This document shows positions 9,026 to 17,254 of a stretch of DNA of 64,000 nt, one piece after another. The DNA lies in assembly GCA_963814315.1 (NCBI GenBank), contig CAWFCG010000001.1, positions 806,001 to 870,000 of the forward strand, in the 5' to 3' direction. Position numbers and translations under genes: made by a program. A model generated the notes under the pieces. It was given only the letters and a program-made list of their open reading frames with translations. It searched no databases and was not told the DNA's origin. Source of the DNA: JAFMJV01 sp963814315. GTDB taxonomy: Bacteria; Chloroflexota; Limnocylindria; Limnocylindrales; CSP1-4. Each line of letters starts with the position of its first letter. Position 1 is the first letter of the stretch.

Positions 9026-9178
9026 GAGAGGCTAGCGGTCGTGCCCCGCCTCCGCAGATGGCTCCTTGGTCCCATCGTGAAGGCACCCCAGCGCACCTAT
9101 TCGAACACGATGACCCCCGGGGCCTGGCCCTTTCGTACTACCGGGGCGCGACACCGTCCATGGCAGTGTGTCAGCGAC

Positions 9179-10816
9179 ATGGCGATCCCCATCCTGCTCT
9201 TCGCGGTCGCCCTTGGCGCGCGCATGCTCACGGCAGCGCTATTCGCCGAACCTGCCTATCCCGACGCCTACTACTACGCCAACCTGGCACGGGAGCTCGC
9301 TGCCGGGGGCGGCTTTTCGGTCGACTACATCTGGAACTTCATCGAGGTCGGCGGGGTGCTCCCGGACGTGGGCGTCTTGCCCATCCCTTCGAATGCCCAC
9401 TGGATGCCACTCGCCGCGTTGGTGCAAGTGCCGTTCATCTGGTTGCTGGGAACGACCAGCGTGGCGTCAGGCTTGCCGTTCTGGCTTGCTGCTGCGGCCG
9501 TCGCGCCGCTGACCTGGTTCATCGGGCGCGACGCTGGCATGCCCTCCTGGCAGTCGGCCGCGGCAGGGTTGCTGGTGGCGATGCCGGCCGGCGTCGCGCC
9601 GTTCCTGGGTCAGCCTGACAACTTCGCCATCTTCATGTTCCTGGGTGCGTTGGCACTCTGGTTGTGCGGACGTGGCCTGCGCGGCGACCATCGCGCCTTC
9701 GCCGTGGGCGGGGTCGTGGTCGGTCTGGCCTTCCTCTCCCGCAATGATGGTTCGCTGCTGGGGGTACCCTTCGCGCTGGCCTTCCTGTACGACGTGGTGC
9801 GGCGACCCCGCGGCTCACGTATCGGCTGGTGGCCCGCCCTGCTCTGCGCTGGCGGCTTCGTCGTCGTCACTGCCCCCTGGTTGCTGCGGCAGCTGGAGGT
9901 GTTCGGCTCCATCTCGCCGTCATCAGCCGGTGGACGCATCCTCTTCATCGGCACGTATCGCGAGCTCTACAGCGTCACTACCGAGACCACGCTGACCTCC
10001 TTCCTGGCGCAGGGTGCCAGCGCACTCATCAGGAGCCGCCTGACCGGGTTGTGGGATGCCGCGCTGATCTTCGTGTCTGTGCCCCTGCTGCTGCTCCTGC
10101 TGCCGTTCCTGCTCATCGGCTCGTGGGTCGCTCGCCACAGACGGGACTTCACGCCGTGGTTCGTCTACGCCCTCGCCCTCTTCCTGTTCACGGCCGTCGT
10201 GTCAGCGGTCCACGTGCCCTATGGCACCTTCATCCACTCCGCGGTGGCACTGCTTCCACACGCCTACCTCCTGGTGATGCTGGGGGTAGCGGCCGTCGTC
10301 GGCGGCATCGCTTCACATCGCCCATCGTGGAACGCACCGCGCGCCAGCCGAAACTTCAGCTTCATGCTGGTTGGTGTGATCACGGTGGTATCGGTCTTGG
10401 CGACCACGTCGACGGTCGGTGCCTGGCAGCGCGAGCGTGACGGTCGCGCCGCGGTCCTCGCGATGCTCTTGGAGCGGGCTGATCCCGGAGATGTCGTCAT
10501 GAGTCCCGACGCCGGCGCGTACCAGTATTACGGCGACTGGGACGGCGTGGTGACGCCGGACGATCCACTCGCGACCGTGGAGCAGGCATTGGCCCTGTAC
10601 GACGTACGCTGGCTGGCACTCGAGGGCGCCCACATCACGACCGATCTCGAGCCACTGCTCACAGGTGAGGTCCAGCCCGAATGGCTGTCCGCGCCGCTGG
10701 TCGTGGTGCCCCCGCTGCCGCCGGAAGCGGACCAGACCGAGCCAGCTGACCCCATGCCCAGAGCCGCGCTGTATGCCGTGTGCCTCTCCGAGGCCGACAC
10801 GCGGTGCGACCGATGA
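9179..10816 (+). CDS. Membrane glycosyltransferase, GT39/ArnT-like (first of a pair)
   Basis: Multi-helix membrane protein. I chose the ATG at 9179 because it aligns the N-terminus with the paralogue that follows (hydrophobic helix, then a loop with YPDAYYYANLARELAAGGGF); in-frame alternatives are ATG 9110 and GTG 9041. The acidic first loop and the arrangement of about ten helices plus a soluble C-terminal domain fit GT-C enzymes of the PMT_2/ArnT group, which use lipid-phosphate sugars outside the membrane. It ends in an ATGA overlap with the next gene. Confidence 0.7.
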   Translation: MAIPILLFAVALGARMLTAALFAEPAYPDAYYYANLARELAAGGGFSVDYIWNFIEVGGVLPDVGVLPIPSNAHWMPLAALVQVPFIWLLGTTSVASGLPFWLAAAAVAPLTWFIGRDAGMPSWQSAAAGLLVAMPAGVAPFLGQPDNFAIFMFLGALALWLCGRGLRGDHRAFAVGGVVVGLAFLSRNDGSLLGVPFALAFLYDVVRRPRGSRIGWWPALLCAGGFVVVTAPWLLRQLEVFGSISPSSAGGRILFIGTYRELYSVTTETTLTSFLAQGASALIRSRLTGLWDAALIFVSVPLLLLLLPFLLIGSWVARHRRDFTPWFVYALALFLFTAVVSAVHVPYGTFIHSAVALLPHAYLLVMLGVAAVVGGIASHRPSWNAPRASRNFSFMLVGVITVVSVLATTSTVGAWQRERDGRAAVLAMLLERADPGDVVMSPDAGAYQYYGDWDGVVTPDDPLATVEQALALYDVRWLALEGAHITTDLEPLLTGEVQPEWLSAPLVVVPPLPPEADQTEPADPMPRAALYAVCLSEADTRCDR

Positions 10817-12468
10817 ACATCATCATCCCGGCCGCACTCTATCTGCTGGCGCTGATCATCCGCCTCGTCGCGGCAGGCGAAGTACCTTTCCCGGCCACCG
10901 AGCCCAGCGCCTACTACTTCGATGTCGCCCAGAACCTCCTGGCCGGCGATGGCTTGGTCAGCGATGGCGTTTGGAGCTATGCCACAGCCCCGCTGCAGGT
11001 CCCCAAACCCGCCTTCGAGCTGTGGTTGCCCATGAGTACATTCGTGTCCGCCGCAACGATGTCCGGGCTGGGATCCACATTTTGGGCCGCGCAGGTCGGT
11101 GGTGCCGTCCTGGGAGCCGCTGTGGCGCCCCTGGCCTGGGCCGTCGGAAGCGAGGCGGCACGGACGCAGGGACTCGACCGACGCCGCGCACTTGCCGTCG
11201 CGGTCACCTCCGGCCTGCTGGCTGCGGTGCTGGCCCCACTGGTCCTGGGGTCGGTCGTCCCCGACTCGTACACGCCGTACACCGTCTTGGTGCTGGTGAG
11301 CGCGCTGCTGGTGCCGCGCGTCCTGGGTGTCAGCGAAGGTCGAAGCGATGCTCCCGGCCAGCCGAGCATCATCGCCGGCCTCGCGCTCGGGATCGCCATG
11401 GGTCTCGCCTACCTTTCGCGCCAGGAAATCATCTGGCTGGGCCTCACGGTGCTCGTGATGCTGGGCTGGGGATCGCGCCGATGGACCCCGGGCACACGCC
11501 GACGGCAGGCGTTCGGACGCTTGTGGCCGATCGTCGTCGGTGGCCTCATCACGGTACTGCCATGGCTGCTGCGCAACGCCGCGGAGTTCGGCAGCCCCTT
11601 CCCGGGCCAGGCCATCGAGAACATGTTTCTCGTGGAAAACGAGGATATCTTTGCCTTCCGTGACCATCCCGAGGCGGCGACGTACCTGGCCCAAGGCCTC
11701 GCCACCGTGCTGTGGAACCCGCTGGCGGCGGCCTGGGACGGTCTTCTCAACGTCATCGTCCTGCCGGCTTTCCCGGTGGGCCTGGTGGGCCTTATCTCGC
11801 TCCTCGGCCTGTGGCGCTCAGCCGCGCTACGCCGACCCACGGCCCTGGTCACACTCCTGCTGAGCGGTGCCCTCACGTTCGCGAGCACGATGCTGCTGTT
11901 CCCGGTGGCCACGCTGTGGGGGACGTTCATGCACGCATCGGGACCTCTGTTGGTGGCGCTGGGCGTGATGGCCGCCCTGGGTGGCGATGCGCTGCTGGCG
12001 CGAGTCTCCGGGTGGCGCGCCTGGGAGAAGCCCAATATCATCCTGGCACCCGTGACACTGGTCGCCATGGCCGGGCTGTTCAGCGTCTTGAGCGTCTATC
12101 TCTATTCGGAGCAGTCGCGCCAGACCCAGACGCGATACGCGGACTTGGCGACATCCCTGCAGGCAAGCGCCGAGGCAGCCGGGCAGGAGGTGCCCGACAC
12201 CATCGTCACCGACCACCCCATGTGGTTGGCCGGCGCCCTGGGGCGGCACGCTATCGCGCTACCCGACGAGGGACTCGCCTCTATCGTCGAGTTGAGCGAG
12301 GTCTTCGACGCGCCCTGGGTCATCGTCGTGGACGAACGCGGGCGCTATCCGGAGACCCTACTCGATGCCGCGGCCCGCGACTGTCTCGTCGCCGACCCTG
12401 AGCCGCTGGCGGCCGGGAGTGGCGAGGCCTGGCTGTTCAGACTGGGTCGGGAGTGCGCGGCATCGTGA
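10813..12468 (+). CDS. Membrane glycosyltransferase, GT39/ArnT-like (second of a pair)
   Basis: 551 residues, with its ATG overlapping the previous stop (ATGA at 10813-10816), so translation is coupled. It shares topology and N-terminal pattern with the preceding gene (EPSAYYFDVAQNLLAGDGL; SRQEIIWLGL versus SRNDGSLLGV), indicating tandem duplication followed by divergence. Hydrophobic helices fill the first ~440 residues and a soluble C-terminal domain follows. The sugar and acceptor are unknown. Confidence 0.75.
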   Translation: MNIIIPAALYLLALIIRLVAAGEVPFPATEPSAYYFDVAQNLLAGDGLVSDGVWSYATAPLQVPKPAFELWLPMSTFVSAATMSGLGSTFWAAQVGGAVLGAAVAPLAWAVGSEAARTQGLDRRRALAVAVTSGLLAAVLAPLVLGSVVPDSYTPYTVLVLVSALLVPRVLGVSEGRSDAPGQPSIIAGLALGIAMGLAYLSRQEIIWLGLTVLVMLGWGSRRWTPGTRRRQAFGRLWPIVVGGLITVLPWLLRNAAEFGSPFPGQAIENMFLVENEDIFAFRDHPEAATYLAQGLATVLWNPLAAAWDGLLNVIVLPAFPVGLVGLISLLGLWRSAALRRPTALVTLLLSGALTFASTMLLFPVATLWGTFMHASGPLLVALGVMAALGGDALLARVSGWRAWEKPNIILAPVTLVAMAGLFSVLSVYLYSEQSRQTQTRYADLATSLQASAEAAGQEVPDTIVTDHPMWLAGALGRHAIALPDEGLASIVELSEVFDAPWVIVVDERGRYPETLLDAAARDCLVADPEPLAAGSGEAWLFRLGRECAAS

Positions 12469-12500
12469 AGGACGACGCCGGGAGGGCCAGCGGCAACGCC

Positions 12501-12506
12501 TATACT
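12501..12506 (+). promoter_or_regulatory. -10 element TATACT upstream of the response regulator
   Basis: CCTATACTC in the 205-base gap before the response regulator gives a leader of about 160 bases. The -35 is not recognisable. The same hexamer occurs before atpI, mreD and secA. Confidence 0.35.
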
Positions 12507-12673
12507 CCGAGCCACATGGATGCCGGGACGCCGCACGTGCGGCGGCAACGAAGCAGGACAGAGCAGGCATGCGTGCGGGTGCGCCCCGAAGGCGCGCCGG
12601 CGGACATCGTCAGCCAGGTGGATGGGAGCACGACGCATTGCTTCGTGCCTCACCCCAGGGAGAGGAGTATGGA

Positions 12674-13420
12674 ATGAGCCCGGGCGAGTACGCAGGACCG
12701 GATCGGCGCCGAGGTGGCCCCGACCGGCGAGACCCCAACGCACGGATCAAGATCCTGCTCGTCGATGACCATGCCCTGTTCCGCGTGGGCATGCGGCAGA
12801 CCCTCGAAGCCGAGGACGACTTCGAGGTCGTGGCCGAGGCCGAGGATTCGCGCAGCGCCATCGATGCCGCCGGAGCCCACACGCCTGACATCGTGTTGTT
12901 GGATCTGTCGCTTCCGGCTCCGGGCGGGATCGAGACGACCCAACGCGTCAAGCGCGAGGTGCCGAGCACCGGCATCATCGCGCTGGCGGCGTCCGAGGAC
13001 GAGGATCAGCTCTTCGAGGCTATCAAGGCTGGGGCCGCGGCCTTCCTGCTCAAGGACATCACCCCCGAGGACCTGGTGACCATCATCCGCCGCGTCAACC
13101 AGGGCGAATATCTCATCAACGACAAGGTCTTCGCGCGACCGTCGGTCGCCAACCGTGTCCTCAAGGAGTTCCGCGAGCTGGCGGTCTATGGCCAGGAGGC
13201 CGCCCCCATCTTCGCGCCGCTGTCCCCGCGTGAGGTCGAGATCCTGGACAATATCGCCAAGGGTATGACGAACAAACAGGTCGCCTATGCCCTCTCCATC
13301 AGCGAGCAGACGGTCAAGAACCACATGAGCTCCATCCTGCGCAAGCTCTCGGTGAACGACCGCACGCAAGCCGTGGTTTATGCCATGAAGCAAGGCTGGA
13401 TCAGGATCCCTGAGGATTGA
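12674..13420 (+). CDS. NarL/LuxR-family response regulator
   Basis: 248 residues from ATG 12674, which has GAGAGGAG about eight bases upstream; the frame is open further upstream but without support. A short Arg-rich leader with a duplicated GPDRR motif precedes the receiver domain: IKILLVDDHALFRVGM, the phospho-acceptor Asp in IVLLDLSLP, and the Lys of FLLKDITPEDL. The C-terminal helix-turn-helix reads LSPREVEILDNIAKGMTNKQVA and SEQTVKNHMSSILRKL. It is followed without a gap by a DegS-like sensor, forming a two-component pair. Confidence 0.93.
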   Translation: MSPGEYAGPDRRRGGPDRRDPNARIKILLVDDHALFRVGMRQTLEAEDDFEVVAEAEDSRSAIDAAGAHTPDIVLLDLSLPAPGGIETTQRVKREVPSTGIIALAASEDEDQLFEAIKAGAAAFLLKDITPEDLVTIIRRVNQGEYLINDKVFARPSVANRVLKEFRELAVYGQEAAPIFAPLSPREVEILDNIAKGMTNKQVAYALSISEQTVKNHMSSILRKLSVNDRTQAVVYAMKQGWIRIPED

Positions 13421-14715
13421 GCTTCCCGGAGCAGCCGCGTGTACCTGGTGGCCTGCCGGGCGCTGGGGATCGACTCGATCCGTCCGGCCCGACTCCCGAG
13501 GACAGCCTGAGGGCGCCCGAGGACAGGGCCTACGCTGGGCCTGGCCCCGGCTTGGCCCGACCCAGCATCGCGAGGCTGCGCGGGGAGATCGAGGAAGACA
13601 TCCGGCGGATCGAGGGCGAGAACAGCGAGATCGACATGCTCATGGAGCAGGTCCTCATAGAGATCGAGCGCCACGAGGGCCGTAGATCCAAGATGGAGAC
13701 CCGCCTCACCACCCTTGAGACGAGCGGTTCGCCCGATCCCGATGAGTTGTCCGAGGTGCGCGATGGCCTGTTGGCGCTGACGCGCCGCGAGCTGCTGTTC
13801 GACTCGCAGCGCCAGGTGCTCGAGGGCAAACAACGTGTCCTGGCACGCTTCCTGCAGCGACTGGTCGAGATCGACAACAGCCTGTCTGACCTGGGTGGCG
13901 CCCCGACCCGACCAGCCCCGGTCGCGTCACCGGGCCTGCGTGCGCTGGCGGCAGCCGGTAGCGGTGGCGCCCGAGCAGCGGACCAGCCGGCCATGGCGAT
14001 ACGCAGCCAGGAGGACCTCCGTCGTGACATCGTGCGCCAAATGCATGACGGCCCGGCCCAATCGATCGCCAACATCGGGCTGCAAGCAGAGATCGTCGAG
14101 CGCCTCATGCAGAAGGGCGACTCTCGGGTCGGTGAGGAGATCCGGGCGCTCTCCCGTCTGGTACAACAGGCTCTCGACACCACCAAGGAGTTCATCTTCG
14201 AGATCCGGCCCATGGTCCTCGATGATCTTGGCCTGGGGCCGACGATCCGCCGCACCACCAGCGATCGCGCCCGACGCTCCGGCATCAACATCGACTTCGA
14301 TTCACAGGGCATCGAGGAGCGCCTCGACCCGGGCATCGAAAGCGTGGTCTATCGCAGTGTGGACGAGGCCATCATCGGCTTCCTGACGCTGCGCCCGCCT
14401 TCGGTGCTGGTGCGACTCGACTGGGGCGAGCAGGAGCTGGTGGCCACGGTCGAGGGCACCTGGCCACGTGTCAACCTTGAGGGACAGACCGAGTCAAGCG
14501 AGGCCGCGACTGGTCGCTCGATCGATACGCCACCAGCGCTGCTGGCGATGATGCAGGAGAAGTGGAGTGCGGACCAGGCGGCGGACAGGGCGATGCGCAG
14601 CCTGCCGCCCGAACGCGTGGCCGAGATCGGGACTCGCGCGCGCGCTATGGGCATGACCATGACGATGCGGGACGAGGGCCAGGTGATGGAGTTGATCGCC
14701 CCCATCAGGCGCTAG
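13417..14715 (+). CDS. DegS-like sensor histidine kinase with degenerate ATPase domain
   Basis: 432 residues from a TTG overlapping the regulator's stop (TTGA). There is no transmembrane segment, so it is probably cytosolic. Residues ~45-150 form a long coiled coil with negative charge. HisKA_3 follows with the phospho-His motif RQMHDGPAQSIANIGLQ and the EIRPMVLDDLGLGPTI helix typical of this family. The expected HATPase region (ESVVYRSVDEAIIGFL, then VLVRLDWGEQELVATVEG) lacks the N-box Asn and the DXGXG and GXG boxes. It may be phosphorylated in trans or act as a phosphatase or scaffold. Confidence 0.8.
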   Translation: MSFPEQPRVPGGLPGAGDRLDPSGPTPEDSLRAPEDRAYAGPGPGLARPSIARLRGEIEEDIRRIEGENSEIDMLMEQVLIEIERHEGRRSKMETRLTTLETSGSPDPDELSEVRDGLLALTRRELLFDSQRQVLEGKQRVLARFLQRLVEIDNSLSDLGGAPTRPAPVASPGLRALAAAGSGGARAADQPAMAIRSQEDLRRDIVRQMHDGPAQSIANIGLQAEIVERLMQKGDSRVGEEIRALSRLVQQALDTTKEFIFEIRPMVLDDLGLGPTIRRTTSDRARRSGINIDFDSQGIEERLDPGIESVVYRSVDEAIIGFLTLRPPSVLVRLDWGEQELVATVEGTWPRVNLEGQTESSEAATGRSIDTPPALLAMMQEKWSADQAADRAMRSLPPERVAEIGTRARAMGMTMTMRDEGQVMELIAPIRR

Positions 14716-14733
14716 GCGACCTGGCGTCGGTCG

Positions 14734-15645
14734 TCAGGCCAGGTCCACGAAGTTCGGCCAGAGTGTCAGGTCGAAGTCCGGCATGAGCACGCGCAGGCGT
14801 TCGACCTGGGGCCGGTAGTAGCGCTTCAGCATCTCGATGTGCTCAGCGGGAACGGACACCTTCTCCAGCTTGGCCTGGTTGCGGGGCCGTGCCAGCACCT
14901 TGGGTGGCAGCTGGTGCGGTGGCAGACCCAGGAAGTCGAACGTCCGCCCCAGCATCGCGGAGGCGTCGGCGGCGCAGGCCTCGTACTGCATCAGCAGGAG
15001 CCGTTCAGCCGGATACGACTGCAGCAGCCACTCGATCTGCGTGGCGTACATACCGCGTTCGATGGCGTCGGTCACCACGCGAACGCGATCGCCGAACACC
15101 CGCAGCGCACCGGCATCGTCGCGCTCGTCCACGAGGCCGCCGCGATCCTGATGGCTGAGACCGCTGATGTAGCGCTCGACGGGGTCTCGCAGCAGGACGA
15201 TGCCGCGAGCGTCCGGAGCGGCGGCCTTGATCATCGGCGGCGCCCAGGGGCAACTCAGATACTCGGGTGTCTTCTCCCCGACGAGCTTGCCCTCCGGCCG
15301 CGGAAAGAAACGATGGTAGGTCTGGACGTGCTCGTCCGTGAGCGGCTCGGACCAGAGGCGGTCGAAGAAGTGGAGCTCGGGCCGCTGGTTCTCGGGCTGC
15401 ATCACACCGGGATGCTGTTCGAGCAGGCGGAACCACCAGGTCGTGCCGGATTTCTGTGCGCCGAAGATGACGAAGTCGGGCGGGCCGATGCGCCAGCCCG
15501 CCGGGCGATCGGGATACTCGGGCAGGGTCTCGAAGACCTTGCGCCGTTCGCGGATGCTGGCTGGGTCCATCGGCTTGGGCGTGCGTGCCGGGCGCTGATC
15601 AAGGCCCAATCGCCTGCGCAGCTTGCGCAGTCGGATCTGGCGCAT
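14734..15645 (-). CDS. Sulfotransferase domain protein
   Basis: About 303 residues from ATG 15645; other in-frame ATGs at 15684 and 15705 would only add a short tail. The 5'-phosphosulfate loop is FVIFGAQKSGTTWWFRLLEQHP and the 3'-phosphate binding element is IVLLRDPVERYISGLSHQ. Together these define PAPS-dependent sulfotransferases. The preceding Arg/Lys-rich N-terminus (RLRKLRRRLGL) has no membrane segment. The target may be a surface glycan or lipid, given the glycosyltransferases a few kb away. It converges on the two-component pair with only 18 bases between stops. Confidence 0.85.
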   Translation of the reverse strand: MRQIRLRKLRRRLGLDQRPARTPKPMDPASIRERRKVFETLPEYPDRPAGWRIGPPDFVIFGAQKSGTTWWFRLLEQHPGVMQPENQRPELHFFDRLWSEPLTDEHVQTYHRFFPRPEGKLVGEKTPEYLSCPWAPPMIKAAAPDARGIVLLRDPVERYISGLSHQDRGGLVDERDDAGALRVFGDRVRVVTDAIERGMYATQIEWLLQSYPAERLLLMQYEACAADASAMLGRTFDFLGLPPHQLPPKVLARPRNQAKLEKVSVPAEHIEMLKRYYRPQVERLRVLMPDFDLTLWPNFVDLA

Positions 15646-15987
15646 AGGGAAACCTCGGGCTGGAAGCTGGGATGTGGCCGCCATGATAAGCCGACGGGTG
15701 CTCATGCGACTGCCGCAGCTGTCGTTGCGGCTGCCGCAGCGGCCGCACACGCCTCCTATACCCTATAGCCCGATAGTCATATCGCCTGAGCCGGGGGCGG
15801 TGCCTAGGATTCCGGTGACACCTGTCACATCAGTTGGAGTCCTGCTCTTGTTGTCAACCTCCGGCGAGCACGTGCCCGCACCAGACCGGACGGAACCGCA
15901 CCGTCCTGCTGGTCGAATCAATGCTCCCGGTCTACCCTTGAGCACCCGGCACGGCCGCCTGCCTTCAACGGCCACGAGGAACCGAGC
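15646..15987. promoter_or_regulatory. Divergent intergenic region with a 14-bp dyad
   Basis: The region separates the sulfotransferase (-) from the CpaE gene (+). It holds a CTGCCGCAG repeat pair (about 15710-15740) and an AT-richer patch with TATACC/CTATAG (15757-15775) that could serve promoters in both directions. GTGACA-CC-TGTCAC at 15815-15828 is a perfect dyad suitable for a dimeric regulator. No gene or RNA is seen. Confidence 0.4.
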
Positions 15988-17220
15988 GTGAGTGAAAAGA
16001 TCCGCGTCGTCATCGTCGATGACATCGCCGAGACCAGAGAGCATCTGACAAAGCTGCTCTCGTTCGAAACTGATATCGAGGTCGTTGGTGCTGCCGCCTC
16101 TGGGGAGGAGGCGGTCGAACTCACCGGCAAGCTACAGCCAGACATCCTGCTGATGGACATCAACATGCCCGGCATGGATGGTATCGCCACGACCGAGCGG
16201 GTCTCGGCCACCTTCCCCGGGACGTCCATCATCATGATGAGCGTCCAGGGCGAGGCTGATTACCTGCGACGTTCCATGCTGGCTGGCGCTCGCGAGTTCC
16301 TCGTCAAGCCCTTCAGTTCGGATGAGCTGACCGCATCCATCCGACAGGTCCACATTCGCGAGAAGGCCAGGCGCGGACGGATGATCATGCCCGCCCCAGG
16401 TGCTCCGGTCGCTGAAAGTGGCAGCAAGAAGGGCAAGATCGTGACCCTGTTCGCGCCCAAGGGTGGAGTGGGCCGAACCACACTGGCGGTCAACCTGGCG
16501 GTGGCAATGGCCGGTGAGCAGCGGCAGACCGTGACGTTGGTGGACGGTTCCTTCCAGTTCGGCGACGTGGGCGTGTTGCTCAACCTGAACCCCAAGAACA
16601 AGTCGATCATCGATGTGGTCTCCGACCCTTCGGCTACCGACGAGGACCTGGTCGATACCACGCTCATCAACCACAGCACCGGCATCAAGGTGCTACTGGC
16701 GCCACCCAGCCCGGAGATGGCCGAGCTCATCACGGTCGACCAGATCCGACGCATGATGGCCCGCCTCCGCGAGACCAACGACTTCACCGTGGTCGACTTG
16801 TGGCCGCACTTCAACGATGTGTCGCTGGCGCTGCTTGACATGTCCGACGTGATCCTCACCATCCTCACGCTGGAGATCACCAATATCAAGAACATCCGCC
16901 TCTTCCTGGAGGTGGCCGAGCAGCTTGGCTATGGCGACAAGCTCAAATTGGTCCTGAACCGGGCGGATTCGGCGTTCGGGATCCGCGTCGCGGACGTCGA
17001 GAACTCGGTCGGTCGCAAGATCGACCATCAGGTCGTCTCCGATGGCCGAACGGTCGTCTATGCCCTCAATCGAGGTGTTCCCTTCGTCTGGAGCAACAGC
17101 CAGGCTCCGGTCAGCGAAGACATCCTCAAGATCTCACGCGCGCTCGTTTCGGGTGAAGGCTCCCCCGAAACCGAGGATGAGAAGGAGCCGGCCAAGAAGT
17201 CACTCTTCGGACGGCGCTGA
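15988..17220 (+). CDS. cpaE: CpaE-like receiver-MinD ATPase fusion (Tad pilus assembly)
   Basis: 410 residues. Residues 1-125 are a response-regulator receiver (VVIVDDIAETREHL, acceptor Asp in ILLMDINMPGMDG, Lys in FLVKPFSSDEL). Residues ~145-390 are a ParA/MinD-type ATPase with TLFAPKGGVGRTTLAVNLA, a Walker A in which the usual invariant second Lys is Arg, as variants do in the CpaE family. VTLVDGSFQFGDVG resembles the deviant Walker B. CpaE proteins localise the Tad/Flp machinery. It is the first gene of the cpaE-tadA-tadB-tadC set. Confidence 0.88.
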   Translation: MSEKIRVVIVDDIAETREHLTKLLSFETDIEVVGAAASGEEAVELTGKLQPDILLMDINMPGMDGIATTERVSATFPGTSIIMMSVQGEADYLRRSMLAGAREFLVKPFSSDELTASIRQVHIREKARRGRMIMPAPGAPVAESGSKKGKIVTLFAPKGGVGRTTLAVNLAVAMAGEQRQTVTLVDGSFQFGDVGVLLNLNPKNKSIIDVVSDPSATDEDLVDTTLINHSTGIKVLLAPPSPEMAELITVDQIRRMMARLRETNDFTVVDLWPHFNDVSLALLDMSDVILTILTLEITNIKNIRLFLEVAEQLGYGDKLKLVLNRADSAFGIRVADVENSVGRKIDHQVVSDGRTVVYALNRGVPFVWSNSQAPVSEDILKISRALVSGEGSPETEDEKEPAKKSLFGRR

Positions 17221-17254
17221 CGTCGTCATGCATCCTCGCTAGGGAGAATCCGAG

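Noticed and set aside
10528..11694. 388-codon open frame opposite the GT39-like pair
   Set aside because: Composition is typical of reverse-frame translation (Asp/Gln/Arg/His-rich) and it overlaps two genes.
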